Shown here one piece after another: positions 25,063 through 33,844 of a stretch of 64,000 nt of DNA. A program made the translations under genes and the position numbers. The notes below the pieces were generated by a model. The model did no database searches, was not told the origin of the DNA, and saw nothing but the letters and a program-made list of their open reading frames with translations. This DNA comes from Ferruginibacter sp. (lineage in GTDB: Bacteria; Bacteroidota; Bacteroidia; Chitinophagales; Chitinophagaceae). Location of the stretch: assembly GCA_017983695.1 (NCBI GenBank), contig JAGOAX010000009.1, positions 124,001-188,000 of the forward strand, written 5' to 3'. Within the stretch, counting starts at the first letter, position 1, and the number at the start of each line of letters is the position of its first letter.

Positions 25063-27354
25063 ATGAAAAAAATATTCTTATTTTCCATTTTGCTCCTTTC
25101 TATATTTTGCAAGGCGCAACTCCCAACTGTCATTATTCCACAACCTGTAAACATACAGGTGAATGCCGGTTTTTTTACAATAGATACCAAAACCAGCATT
25201 TACTTAAATAATAGTAAGGAATTAATTACAACAGCTCATTTTTTAACCAATGCAATAAAAAATATAGCCGGGTTTGATTTGGCTATCACGCCAGCAACAA
25301 ATAAATCTATTCAACTGCTGATTGAAAAAATAGTAGTGAATAATGAGGAAGGATACGAAATAAAAGTAACTTCATCGGCTATCATTATTAAAGCTAATAC
25401 CAGAGCCGGTATTTTATATGGCATACAATCTTTGCTTCAAACACTGCCAGCAATCAGAACCAACGAAGTGTTGCAGGTGCCTTGTATGAGTATTACTGAT
25501 TATCCCCGGTTTAAATACCGTGGTATGCATCTTGATGTGAGCCGCCATTTCTTTGGGCCTGAATTCATAAAGGAGTACATAGATTTAATTGCATCGTACA
25601 AGATGAATGTATTTCACTGGCATTTGGTAGATGACCAGGGCTGGAGGATTGAAATAAAAAAATATCCAAAGCTTAATTCAGTAGGTGCATGGAGGGTTGA
25701 CCAAACTGATAAAATATGGGGCAGCAGGCCACAGGCAAAACAAGGAGAGCAACCAATATACGGCGGCTATTATACACAACAACAAATTAAAGAGATTATT
25801 AAATATGCTTCGGAAAGAAATGTAACAGTTGTTCCTGAAATTGAAATGCCGGGGCATGTGGCCAGTGCCATTGCATCGTACCCACAGTTGTGCTGTACAC
25901 AACAACCTCAGCTTCCGTTAACAGGTGGTAACTACAGCAATATGTCTTCAAACTATTGTGCAGGCAATGATTCAGTATTTAAATTTTTAGAGAATGTATT
26001 AACAGAGGTTATTGATTTGTTTCCATCGCAATACATTCACATCGGTGGTGATGAGGTAGATAAATCACCATGGAAAAAATGCACAAAATGCAAGGCAAGA
26101 ATAAAAAAAGAAGGGTTGAAAAATGAAGAAGAACTGCAGAGTTATTTTATCAAGCGTATAGAAAAATTTGTAACGAGTAAGCATAGAAAAATAATTGGAT
26201 GGGATGAAATTCTGGAAGGTGGCCTTGCACCTTCAGCTACTGTAATGAGCTGGCGTGGCGAAGCTGGTGGTATAGAAGCAGCAAAAATGAAACATGATGT
26301 AATTATGACACCCGGTAAGCCGGTGTACTTCGACCATTACCAGGCTGGACCTGAAGGTGAACCGATAGCAATTGGCGGAATGAACACTTTGAAAAATGTT
26401 TATGATTACGAACCAGTGCCTGCAGAATTGAATGCAGAAGAAGCAAAGTATGTTTTAGGTGCACAGGCAAATTTGTGGACAGAATTTATCACTACGGCAG
26501 AACAAGTGGAGTATATGATACTGCCTCGTATGCCTGCACTTGCCGAAGTAGTTTGGTCATCAAAAGAAAACCGAAACTGGCAAAGCTTTAATGGACGACT
26601 GCAAAATCATTTCAGGGGTTATGGACAAAAAGGGTTACGTTATTGCCCCGGAAATTATACTGTAAACATCAAGCCGGTTGCACAAAATGGTAAACTCTTT
26701 GTGTCGCTTTTTTCTGAAATTATGAACAGTGAAATTGTTTACAGTACCGACGGAACAGAACCTACATTAAACAGCAATAGATACACAGCTCCAGTCGAAA
26801 TCAATTCATCAGTCTTGTTAAAAACATCAACCGTACTAAATGGCCGCATCATGGGTGTGCAGGCGGCACGGCAAAGTTTTGCAATGCATAAGGGTATTGG
26901 TAAAAATGTAACCTACCTTAATCCGGTTAGCCGTTACTATTTGGCTAATGGCCCCAATTCTCTTACTGATGGTGTAAGAGGAACAAATGCGGTTGGAAAG
27001 TACTGGCATGGATTCAGTACAAAGGATATGATTGCAACAATTGATTTAGGCGAAACAAAAAACATCCAATCTATTGCACTCGGTTGTTTACAAAAATATA
27101 ACGACTGGATTTTTTTACCACAATCTGTAAAATTTGAAATATCTGTTAACGGAACAGAATTTGAAGAAATACAAACAGTGAACAATCAAATAAGCATAAG
27201 TGAAAAAAATGCACAGTTTGATTTTAAAACTTCTTTTCTGTCAAAAGCTGCAAAATTTATAAGGGTAACTGCAAAAAATAATGTTTGCCCGCCCGGCCAC
27301 AGCGGTGAGGGAAAACCAGGTTGGATTTTTGCTGATGAAATTATTGTTGAGTAA
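25063..27354 (+). CDS. GH20 beta-N-acetylhexosaminidase
   Basis: 763 aa secreted retaining hexosaminidase that removes terminal GlcNAc/GalNAc exposed after desialylation. Signal peptide (residues 1-19), GH20b domain (about 20-145), catalytic barrel (about 150-500) with YRGMHLDVSRHFF, VFHWHLVDDQGWRIE and HIGGDEV, where Asp330-Glu331 is the substrate-assisted catalytic pair. A chitobiase C-terminal-like domain (about 540-610, IVYSTDGTEPTLNS) and an F5/8-type C carbohydrate-binding domain (about 630-763) follow. The motif and domain order match NahA/HexA enzymes of sialic acid loci in other Bacteroidota. Confidence 0.95.
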   Translation: MKKIFLFSILLLSIFCKAQLPTVIIPQPVNIQVNAGFFTIDTKTSIYLNNSKELITTAHFLTNAIKNIAGFDLAITPATNKSIQLLIEKIVVNNEEGYEIKVTSSAIIIKANTRAGILYGIQSLLQTLPAIRTNEVLQVPCMSITDYPRFKYRGMHLDVSRHFFGPEFIKEYIDLIASYKMNVFHWHLVDDQGWRIEIKKYPKLNSVGAWRVDQTDKIWGSRPQAKQGEQPIYGGYYTQQQIKEIIKYASERNVTVVPEIEMPGHVASAIASYPQLCCTQQPQLPLTGGNYSNMSSNYCAGNDSVFKFLENVLTEVIDLFPSQYIHIGGDEVDKSPWKKCTKCKARIKKEGLKNEEELQSYFIKRIEKFVTSKHRKIIGWDEILEGGLAPSATVMSWRGEAGGIEAAKMKHDVIMTPGKPVYFDHYQAGPEGEPIAIGGMNTLKNVYDYEPVPAELNAEEAKYVLGAQANLWTEFITTAEQVEYMILPRMPALAEVVWSSKENRNWQSFNGRLQNHFRGYGQKGLRYCPGNYTVNIKPVAQNGKLFVSLFSEIMNSEIVYSTDGTEPTLNSNRYTAPVEINSSVLLKTSTVLNGRIMGVQAARQSFAMHKGIGKNVTYLNPVSRYYLANGPNSLTDGVRGTNAVGKYWHGFSTKDMIATIDLGETKNIQSIALGCLQKYNDWIFLPQSVKFEISVNGTEFEEIQTVNNQISISEKNAQFDFKTSFLSKAAKFIRVTAKNNVCPPGHSGEGKPGWIFADEIIVE

Positions 27355-27387
27355 AATGGAACCGGGGCACATTCTTCAAAATGTTTT

Positions 27388-29949
27388 ATGAAATATAGCA
27401 TGAAAATTCTTTATAGTATTATACTTTTAATTTTTTCGCCTGTAGCATTTTCTCAGGTTAATCAACCCTCCTTTCCTGATTCTCTATTTTCTACCTATTA
27501 TCATCAACGGGTTACATTGTTTAGGTCGCTGCCTCAAACCGAAGGCGATATTATCTTTCTTGGCAATAGTATTACAGATGGCGGTGAGTGGAGTGAGTTG
27601 TTTGCTGATTTGAAAATTAAAAACAGAGGTATAAGCGGAGATAATACGCCAGGAGCATTGAACCGGTTAGATGAAGTATATAACCGTAAACCTGCAAAAG
27701 TATTTTTATTAATTGGCACTAATGATTTAGCAAGAAGTATTTCGCCGGATAGTGTGGTAAAAAATATTTTATGGCTTGCCGCATTATTAAAAGAAAAATC
27801 TCCTCAAACAAAATTATATGTACAAAGCATATTTCCGGTGAATGAAAAATTTGGCAAGTTTACCGGCCACACTTCCAAAAAGCAGCAGATTATTGAAGTA
27901 AATAAATTGCTTTGGCATCATGCATTACAATATGGGTATCATTACAAGGATGTTTTTTCGGCATTAACCGATAGTACGGGGAGATTAAATGCTGCATATA
28001 CCAACGATGGGTTGCACTTAACCGGCGCCGGTTATGTTAGATGGAAAGAAACAATCTATAATGAAGTATATGATTTTCCGTCGTTAATTCCTTTACCTGC
28101 AAATCTTAAGTGGGTAAATCAATCCGTTGATTTATCGAACTATAAAATGATTATTTCTGATAATCAGTCATTAAAAAATGAAGCCCTTTTGCTGCAACAA
28201 ATGTTCAAAGAGTTTAAAGTTTCTCTTGGCATAACAAGTAAAACAGCCTCTTACAAAAATAATATTCATTTACACATTACAAATGAAATTGAAAACCGGG
28301 ATGGGTATCAGTTATTTGTTAAAACAGATGGAATAACTATTAAGGCCAAAACATCCGCAGGTATTTTCTATGCCATTCAAACGCTGAAGCAATTAATCAA
28401 AGGCAATCAAATTCAATGTTCAGAGATAAATGATTCGCCTGCATTTCCCTTTCGTGGGTTTATGGTGGATGTAGGAAGAAATTATCAGTCTATCAAACAA
28501 TTGAAAGAGCAGATTGATGTAATGGCTGCTTATAAATTAAACATCTTTCATTTTCATCTTACTGAAGATATCGCATGGCGTTTGCAAAGTAAAATATACC
28601 CACAACTTACCGATGCAAAATATATGCTGCGTAACCCCGGTAAATTTTATTCGCTGGATGAAATGAGAGAACTGATAGACTATTGTAAGAAAAAGCATAT
28701 TACATTGATTCCTGAAATTGATATGCCTGGCCATAGTGCAGCATTTAAACGGGCAATGGGTGTAGATATGCAAAGTGAAAAAGGAGTTGCTATTTGTAAA
28801 AATATTTTAACTGAATTGTGCCGGGAGTTGGATGTCCCCTACGTTCATATTGGTGGTGACGAAGTAAAAATCACCAATACAACATTTCTTCCTCAAATGA
28901 TTGCCGTATTAAAATCAAAGGGAAAGAAAGTTATTGCCTGGCAACCCGGCGGAAATACTCCGGAAGGAACTATGCTGCAAATGTGGATTGGTGATACAAA
29001 ACCCAAAGACAAATATTTTTCAATTGATTCACGGCATTTATACCTTAATCATTTCGACCCACTGGATGGTGTGGTAACCACATTCAATCACCAGATTTGT
29101 GACGTGACAAAAGCTGATGAAAATAAATTGGGGGCTACATTGTGTAATTGGCCTGACAGAAGAGTAAGTAAGGAAGAAGATTTAATAACTATGAATGCAG
29201 TTTACCCGATTATGCTTACCTTTTCCGAAAGATGCTGGCAGGGCAGTGGGTGGAAAAACTATTTATCAGATATCAGTTCACCGGGCAATGAACGATACAA
29301 TGCATTTGTTGAATTTGAAAATCGTTTACTGGAACATAAATCACTTTATTTCAACAATCTTCCCTTCCCTTATGTAGCACAATCAAATATTGAATGGAAG
29401 TTGATTGGTCCTTATGATAATAAGGGAAAAACAGAAACAATATTTCATCCCGAAGCGATTCCTTTTACTGATACAGTGCAACTAAAAAATTATCCTTCAG
29501 TTTACGGGGGCACTATTTGGCTGCGACATTTTTGGCATCCAATGATTGGCTCCCATCTCGAAAATCAACAGGACAGCTCTACTTATTATGCCATAAGAAA
29601 AATATGGAGTAACGATGCCGGAGTGAAAAATTTCTGGATTGGTTTTAATAACATCTCCCGTTCACCAGCTACTGATTCGCCGCCTGTTGGGGTCTGGGAT
29701 AATAGGGGAAGTGCTGTTTGGGTAAATGGTCAATTAATTACGCCGCCAAAATGGAAACGAGGTGGACAAAAAGGAAATTCCGAAATTCCATTGATTGATG
29801 AAGGCTATGAATACCGGGAACCCACAAAAATATTTTTTCATAAAGGATGGAATACAGTGCTGATTAAAGCACCTGTTGGCACTTTTAATAGTGTATGGCA
29901 GAATCCGGTGAAGTGGATGTTTACTTTTGTATCTATAAAATCCGATTGA
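27388..29949 (+). CDS. SGNH esterase - GH20 hexosaminidase fusion protein
   Basis: 853 aa secreted two-enzyme protein. Residues about 25-225 are an SGNH/GDSL hydrolase: GNSITDGGEW (Ser61), RGISGDNTPG, GTND (110-113) and DGLHL (Asp207, His210). Residues about 235-355 are a GH20b domain and about 360-650 a GH20 barrel with NIFHFHLTEDIAWRLQ and HIGGDEV (Asp491-Glu492). The last 170 residues look like a beta-sandwich carbohydrate-binding region. Both active sites look intact, so one polypeptide could deacylate a glycan and remove the HexNAc. It is the last gene of the sialic acid locus, 33 bp after the other GH20. A second ATG lies at 27400. Confidence 0.88.
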   Translation: MKYSMKILYSIILLIFSPVAFSQVNQPSFPDSLFSTYYHQRVTLFRSLPQTEGDIIFLGNSITDGGEWSELFADLKIKNRGISGDNTPGALNRLDEVYNRKPAKVFLLIGTNDLARSISPDSVVKNILWLAALLKEKSPQTKLYVQSIFPVNEKFGKFTGHTSKKQQIIEVNKLLWHHALQYGYHYKDVFSALTDSTGRLNAAYTNDGLHLTGAGYVRWKETIYNEVYDFPSLIPLPANLKWVNQSVDLSNYKMIISDNQSLKNEALLLQQMFKEFKVSLGITSKTASYKNNIHLHITNEIENRDGYQLFVKTDGITIKAKTSAGIFYAIQTLKQLIKGNQIQCSEINDSPAFPFRGFMVDVGRNYQSIKQLKEQIDVMAAYKLNIFHFHLTEDIAWRLQSKIYPQLTDAKYMLRNPGKFYSLDEMRELIDYCKKKHITLIPEIDMPGHSAAFKRAMGVDMQSEKGVAICKNILTELCRELDVPYVHIGGDEVKITNTTFLPQMIAVLKSKGKKVIAWQPGGNTPEGTMLQMWIGDTKPKDKYFSIDSRHLYLNHFDPLDGVVTTFNHQICDVTKADENKLGATLCNWPDRRVSKEEDLITMNAVYPIMLTFSERCWQGSGWKNYLSDISSPGNERYNAFVEFENRLLEHKSLYFNNLPFPYVAQSNIEWKLIGPYDNKGKTETIFHPEAIPFTDTVQLKNYPSVYGGTIWLRHFWHPMIGSHLENQQDSSTYYAIRKIWSNDAGVKNFWIGFNNISRSPATDSPPVGVWDNRGSAVWVNGQLITPPKWKRGGQKGNSEIPLIDEGYEYREPTKIFFHKGWNTVLIKAPVGTFNSVWQNPVKWMFTFVSIKSD

Positions 29950-29955
29950 GTTAAT

Positions 29956-29988
29956 AAAAAAGCCTCCGTTATTTAAACGAAGGCTTTT
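29956..29988. terminator. Terminator between the SGNH-GH20 gene and the minus-strand RNA
   Basis: AGCCTCCGTT (29961-29970) pairs with AACGAAGGCT (29976-29985), one G-U pair, five-base loop. The A-run on its left reads as a strong T-run on the minus strand, immediately after the tRNA-like RNA. On the plus strand a shorter T-run follows, so it may also end the sialic acid operon. Confidence 0.8.
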
Positions 29989-29991
29989 AAG

Positions 29992-30166
29992 CTGCTGTAG
30001 GGGGAGGGATCGAACCTCCACGAGGCAGTTAGCTGAAGTACAAAGTTCGGTGGTCGACCCCGGTCGCTCAGGTATTGCTACCCTTGCGGCTCTATGCTTC
30101 GTTTATCCTGTTATCCTCACCCTCGAGACAAGAGGGCATGTCTGCCAAAAATTTCATCACCCCACA
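29992..30166 (-). ncRNA. tRNA-like structured RNA with a giant variable arm
   Basis: Read on the minus strand. TGTGGGG (30166-30160) pairs over 7 bp with CCCTACA (30002-29996), one G-U pair. A D-like arm follows (ATG/CAT, loop with GG), then an anticodon-like arm CCCTC-TTGTCTC-GAGGG, and a perfect T arm GGAGG-TTCGATC-CCTCC (30016-30000 region). Between the anticodon and T arms, where 5-20 nt are normal, there are about 95 nt. TGAGG (30119-30115) pairs with CCTCG (30025-30021). GAAGCATAGAG (30100-30090) pairs with CTTTGTACTTC (30045-30035), 10 of 11. Inside are GGTA-GCAA-TACC and CC-GCAA-GG tetraloop hairpins. The D arm resembles tRNA-Leu, but the loop would give anticodon GTC with U37. No CCA is encoded, and there is no tag reading frame. 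It has its own promoter box and terminator. It is not a family I recognise. Confidence 0.6.
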
Positions 30167-30191
30167 GTGTATGATTAAGAGCTTGATAGTG

Positions 30192-30199
30192 CAAATCTA
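30192..30199 (-). promoter_or_regulatory. Promoter -7 box of the tRNA-like RNA
   Basis: TAGATTTG on the minus strand fits TAnnTTTG exactly. Initiation near 30185 would give a 19-nt 5' leader ahead of the acceptor stem, a normal pre-tRNA leader length. Confidence 0.55.
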
Positions 30200-30256
30200 T
30201 ATAAATAAGCAATACATTAAAAATATTTTATAAAAAATTTGGAAAATATAGAAATA

Positions 30257-30284
30257 ATTCAAATATTTGTGTATTATTTTGAAT
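30257..30284. promoter_or_regulatory. Inverted repeat upstream of the Lrp-family gene
   Basis: ATTCAAA (30257-30263) faces TTTTGAAT (30277-30284), 7-bp arms around a 13-nt centre, ending 23 bp before the Lrp-type gene. It is a candidate autoregulatory site, since Lrp/AsnC genes are usually autoregulated. AT-rich context lowers confidence. Confidence 0.35.
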
Positions 30285-30307
30285 ACTCACTAAAATAAAA
30301 ATACGAA

Positions 30308-30781
30308 ATGGCTGCTAAATTGAATCTCGACAAATTAGATCTTCAGATTATTCACGAAATGATGGAGACTGCTGAAATATCTTACGCCGATCTTGGAAAA
30401 AAATTATTTGTGAGCGGCGGTACCATTCATGTTCGTATCAAAAAACTACAGGAGTTTGGTATCGTCAAAGGTACAAGATTGAATGTAGATCTGCGACAAT
30501 TAGGCTATGATATTACCGCTTTTGTTGGAATTTATTTAGAAAAGAGTTCTTTATATGATAGCGTTGCGCAGGATTTAATGAAGATACCTGAAATAGTGCG
30601 CCTGAATTATATAACGGGTAACTACAGTATGTTTATTGAAATCGTATGTAAAGATATCAACCAGCTTCGTAATGTTTTGCATGATGAATTACAAAAGATA
30701 AAGGGGATAGAGCGTACAGAAACATTTATTTCTCTGGAAGAAGGATTTACAAGGAATGTGCAGGTGGCACCGGCATTATAA
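30308..30781 (+). CDS. Lrp/AsnC-family transcriptional regulator
   Basis: 157 aa with an N-terminal helix-turn-helix (about 5-60: LDKLDLQIIHEMMETAEISY and LFVSGGTIHVRIKKLQEFGI) and a C-terminal RAM/AsnC ligand-binding ferredoxin-like domain (about 65-150). Lrp-type regulators sense amino acids or small ligands and form octamers. The gene is followed after 9 bp by a FAD-dependent oxidoreductase and may regulate it. The ligand cannot be deduced. Confidence 0.92.
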   Translation: MAAKLNLDKLDLQIIHEMMETAEISYADLGKKLFVSGGTIHVRIKKLQEFGIVKGTRLNVDLRQLGYDITAFVGIYLEKSSLYDSVAQDLMKIPEIVRLNYITGNYSMFIEIVCKDINQLRNVLHDELQKIKGIERTETFISLEEGFTRNVQVAPAL

Positions 30782-30790
30782 TTTATAATT

Positions 30791-32674
30791 ATGCGGATTC
30801 GGTTCTTTTATATTCCATTTTTTATATTTCTTTTTTTTATTCCGGCTGCTGCACAAACCATATTTACTGATGTATTAGTATTTGGTGGAGGTACTGGAGG
30901 AGTAGCCGCTGGTATACAAAGTGCCAGGCAAAAAGCAAAAACTATTATTGCCGAACCCACGCCATGGTTGGGAGGTATGTTAACTGCTGCAGGTGTTAGT
31001 TGCACTGATGGCAACCACAATTTACCAAGCGGATTGTGGGAAGAATTCCGCCAGCAACTATACGTACATTATGGTACAAAAAATTTAGCCACTGGCTGGG
31101 TTAGCAATACTTTGTTTGAACCACATGTGGGAGATAGCATTTTTAAAGCAATGTGTTATAAAGAAAACAAGTATTTAACACCGATGTTTGGATTGCAACT
31201 ACAAAGTATTATAAAAGAAAAGAACAAAATTACCGGTGCCGTATTTATTAACAGAGATAAAAAAAGGATTACTATTAAAAGTAAAATTTGTGTTGATGCA
31301 ACAGAACCAGGCGATGTAATTGCAATGAGTGGTACTGCCTATGATATAGGAATGGAAGACCCGGTTTATTCAAAAGAACTTATTGCTCCCGGTAAAAATA
31401 ATATTATCCAGGATTTAACATGGGTTGCTATTTTAAAGGATTTTGGTAAAGGGATAGATAAAACTATACCAAGACCAGCGGGATATGATTCTGCAATATT
31501 TTTTAAAAGCTGCATTTCTGTATTTAATAATGATTCTGTTGCCTCACCGTGGACGGTACAAAAAATGCTGAACTACGGAAAAATAAAAAATAATAAATTC
31601 ATGATCAACTGGCCTGCTGCAGGCAATGATTATTACCTGAATGTGATTGAAGACAAACCCGATGAAAGGGTTAAAAAATACCAGGCTGCAAAAAACCATA
31701 CCCTTCAATTTATTTATTTTATACAAAAAGATTTAGGATATAAAAATTTAGGATTGGCAGATGATGAATTTCCTACGGGAGATAAATTGGCGCTTATACC
31801 TTATAACAGGGAAAGCAGACGAATGAAAGGGTTGGTGCGTTTAAATAATAATCATTTGGTAAAACCTTTTGAACAGCCCGAAGCTTTGTACCGAACCGGT
31901 ATTTCGGTTGGAGATTATCCTGTTGACCATCATCACCATAAAAATGAAGCAGCCCCTGAAATAAAATTTACGTTTGTTAATTCTTACAATATTCCACTTG
32001 GTTCATTAATCCCCGAACGAACAGAAGGGCTGATTGCTGCTGAAAAAAATATCAGCGTAAGTAATATTGTAAATGGCACTACAAGATTGCAGCCTGTTGT
32101 ATTATTAACGGGACAAGCGGCGGGTGTATTGGCTGCTTATTGTGTGCAAAAAAATATTCAACCGGGCAAAGTAAATATTAGAGAAGTGCAGCAAATTTTA
32201 TTAGATGCAAAATGTTTTATAATGCCTTATGTGGATGTACAACCAGATGATGTTTACTGGAAGCCGATACAAAAAACAGGTGCTACTGGTATTTTAAAAG
32301 GTGTAAGCAAACACGAAGGGTGGACTAATAAAACTTACTTTTATCCAGATAGCCTTGCTTTATTTGATGAGTTTAGAAAAGGATTGAATGATTTAGGAAT
32401 TAATATAACAGATGATAGAAAACAAAAAAGTAACTGGCTTACCTGGGATGACATACAACATGTGTGGGCCTATTTAACAGTAAATAAAAAAAATCATTGG
32501 AGTACAAAGGTTATGAGTACAGAAATGAATTGGAACCTGGAAAAATATCAGCTTAAAAATATTGGTACAGATAAACCATTAACAAGAAAAGTTGCAGCAG
32601 TTTTAATTGATTATTTTTTAGAGCAATTTGAAAATAATAAAATAAATTTTAATGGCTTACCTATTTCGAAATGA
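30791..32674 (+). CDS. Secreted FAD-dependent oxidoreductase
   Basis: 627 aa. A signal peptide (about 1-22, ending PAAAQ) precedes a Rossmann-type dinucleotide fold (DVLVFGGGTGGVAAGIQSAR, about 27-46) with GGML and DATEPGDV motifs. These are typical of the FAD-dependent oxidoreductase family common in Bacteroidota polysaccharide loci. The C-terminal region (about 450-620) is less typical. Substrate is unknown. It lies 9 bp behind an Lrp-type regulator and next to the sialic acid locus, so a glycan-related role is possible but unproven. It converges on the OppC-like gene, with 11 bp between stops. Confidence 0.85.
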   Translation: MRIRFFYIPFFIFLFFIPAAAQTIFTDVLVFGGGTGGVAAGIQSARQKAKTIIAEPTPWLGGMLTAAGVSCTDGNHNLPSGLWEEFRQQLYVHYGTKNLATGWVSNTLFEPHVGDSIFKAMCYKENKYLTPMFGLQLQSIIKEKNKITGAVFINRDKKRITIKSKICVDATEPGDVIAMSGTAYDIGMEDPVYSKELIAPGKNNIIQDLTWVAILKDFGKGIDKTIPRPAGYDSAIFFKSCISVFNNDSVASPWTVQKMLNYGKIKNNKFMINWPAAGNDYYLNVIEDKPDERVKKYQAAKNHTLQFIYFIQKDLGYKNLGLADDEFPTGDKLALIPYNRESRRMKGLVRLNNNHLVKPFEQPEALYRTGISVGDYPVDHHHHKNEAAPEIKFTFVNSYNIPLGSLIPERTEGLIAAEKNISVSNIVNGTTRLQPVVLLTGQAAGVLAAYCVQKNIQPGKVNIREVQQILLDAKCFIMPYVDVQPDDVYWKPIQKTGATGILKGVSKHEGWTNKTYFYPDSLALFDEFRKGLNDLGINITDDRKQKSNWLTWDDIQHVWAYLTVNKKNHWSTKVMSTEMNWNLEKYQLKNIGTDKPLTRKVAAVLIDYFLEQFENNKINFNGLPISK

Positions 32675-32685
32675 CCCTGTTTTTT

Positions 32686-33792
32686 TTAATTTTTAACATC
32701 TACAGCATCCCTCAACCCATTTCCTAATAAATTAAATGCCAACACCAACAGCATAATGGCAAAGCCCGGCATTAAGGCCAACATGGGATTATGTGTAATA
32801 ATAAAATTGTAATTCTCTTTTATCATTAAGCCCCAGCTGGGTTGGGGTGGTTGCACACCAATGCCTAAAAAACTTAAGCCGGCTTCCACAATAATTGCTG
32901 TAGCAAAATTACTTGCGGCAATAACTAATATGGGCCCAAGAATATTGGGCAAAATATGTTTTGCAATTATCCTGAAATTACTAAAGCCTAATGCTTTTGC
33001 TGCCTGTATAAACTCCAGTTCTTTTACTGCCATTACCTGACCACGTACCAGGCGGGCTACACTCACCCACATGGTTAGCCCAACTGCAATAAATATTTGC
33101 CAAAAGCCTTTGCCCATTGCCATGGTAATGGCAAAAACCAATAATAAGGTCGGAATGCTCCAGGTAACATTTACCAGCCACATTACCACTTCATCAACCC
33201 AGCCTTTAAAGTAACCTGCTACTGCACCTATAATAATACCAAGTGTTAAGGAGATCAATACAGCAATTAATCCTACCGCCAAACTTACTCTTGTGCCAAT
33301 AATTAACCGGCTTAAAATATCTCTGCCGAATTTATCTGTACCTAACCAGTATTTTTTTGTGATGATATTTTGAGCAATAAAGTTTTCAGGATGATTTAAA
33401 GTAAGCTCATTGATAGAATAGTATTGAACTACGGAAGTATCTTCATCAATAAATTTATTTATTAAAAGGCTATCACTTTTTATTTTGTAACCGCTTATTG
33501 GAATTAACTTGTAGTGATTTTTCTTTCCTTTAAAAAGATGATCTATCCAGGTACCACCCCAGGATTTAATTCTGTCCGGAATTTTTAAAAATTGTTGAGT
33601 ATAGCCCGGCTTTTTTGCCTGTATTTCCACCGTTTGTAAATCGGCGTTTGGTGAAACGTCCGGTGCAATTATATAACCCAGTATTGAAACTACAACAGCA
33701 ATAAAAATTATCAGCAGCCCAAAAATAGCACCCTTATTTTTTTTAAGGCGTTTCCGGGTTTGTTGCCAAAATGAAAAAGATTGCTGCATCAT
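32686..33792 (-). CDS. ABC transporter permease, OppC/DppC type
   Basis: 368 aa inner-membrane permease of a dipeptide/oligopeptide ABC importer. The permease domain (about 155-365) carries LGTDKFGRDILSRLIIGTRV and the EAA-like loop ELEFIQAAKALGFSNFRIIAKHILPNI. Between the first helix and that domain lies about 100 extra residues (about 45-150, TVEIQAKKPGYTQQFL onward), larger than in E. coli OppC. No partner permease, ATPase or binding protein is nearby, so the rest of the transporter is encoded elsewhere. Confidence 0.9.
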   Translation of the reverse strand: MMQQSFSFWQQTRKRLKKNKGAIFGLLIIFIAVVVSILGYIIAPDVSPNADLQTVEIQAKKPGYTQQFLKIPDRIKSWGGTWIDHLFKGKKNHYKLIPISGYKIKSDSLLINKFIDEDTSVVQYYSINELTLNHPENFIAQNIITKKYWLGTDKFGRDILSRLIIGTRVSLAVGLIAVLISLTLGIIIGAVAGYFKGWVDEVVMWLVNVTWSIPTLLLVFAITMAMGKGFWQIFIAVGLTMWVSVARLVRGQVMAVKELEFIQAAKALGFSNFRIIAKHILPNILGPILVIAASNFATAIIVEAGLSFLGIGVQPPQPSWGLMIKENYNFIITHNPMLALMPGFAIMLLVLAFNLLGNGLRDAVDVKN

Positions 33793-33844
33793 GTAAAATA
33801 CAAAATCGGTTTAAGATTATGCTATTGTATTTAATTACATAAAG

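Noticed and set aside
29992..30166. tmRNA, RNase P RNA, SRP RNA or ordinary tRNA
   Set aside because: About 172 nt is too short for tmRNA and no tag frame ending in ALAA is present. The conserved cores of RNase P and SRP RNA are absent. An ordinary tRNA cannot have 95 nt in the variable region, and group I intron core elements were not found.
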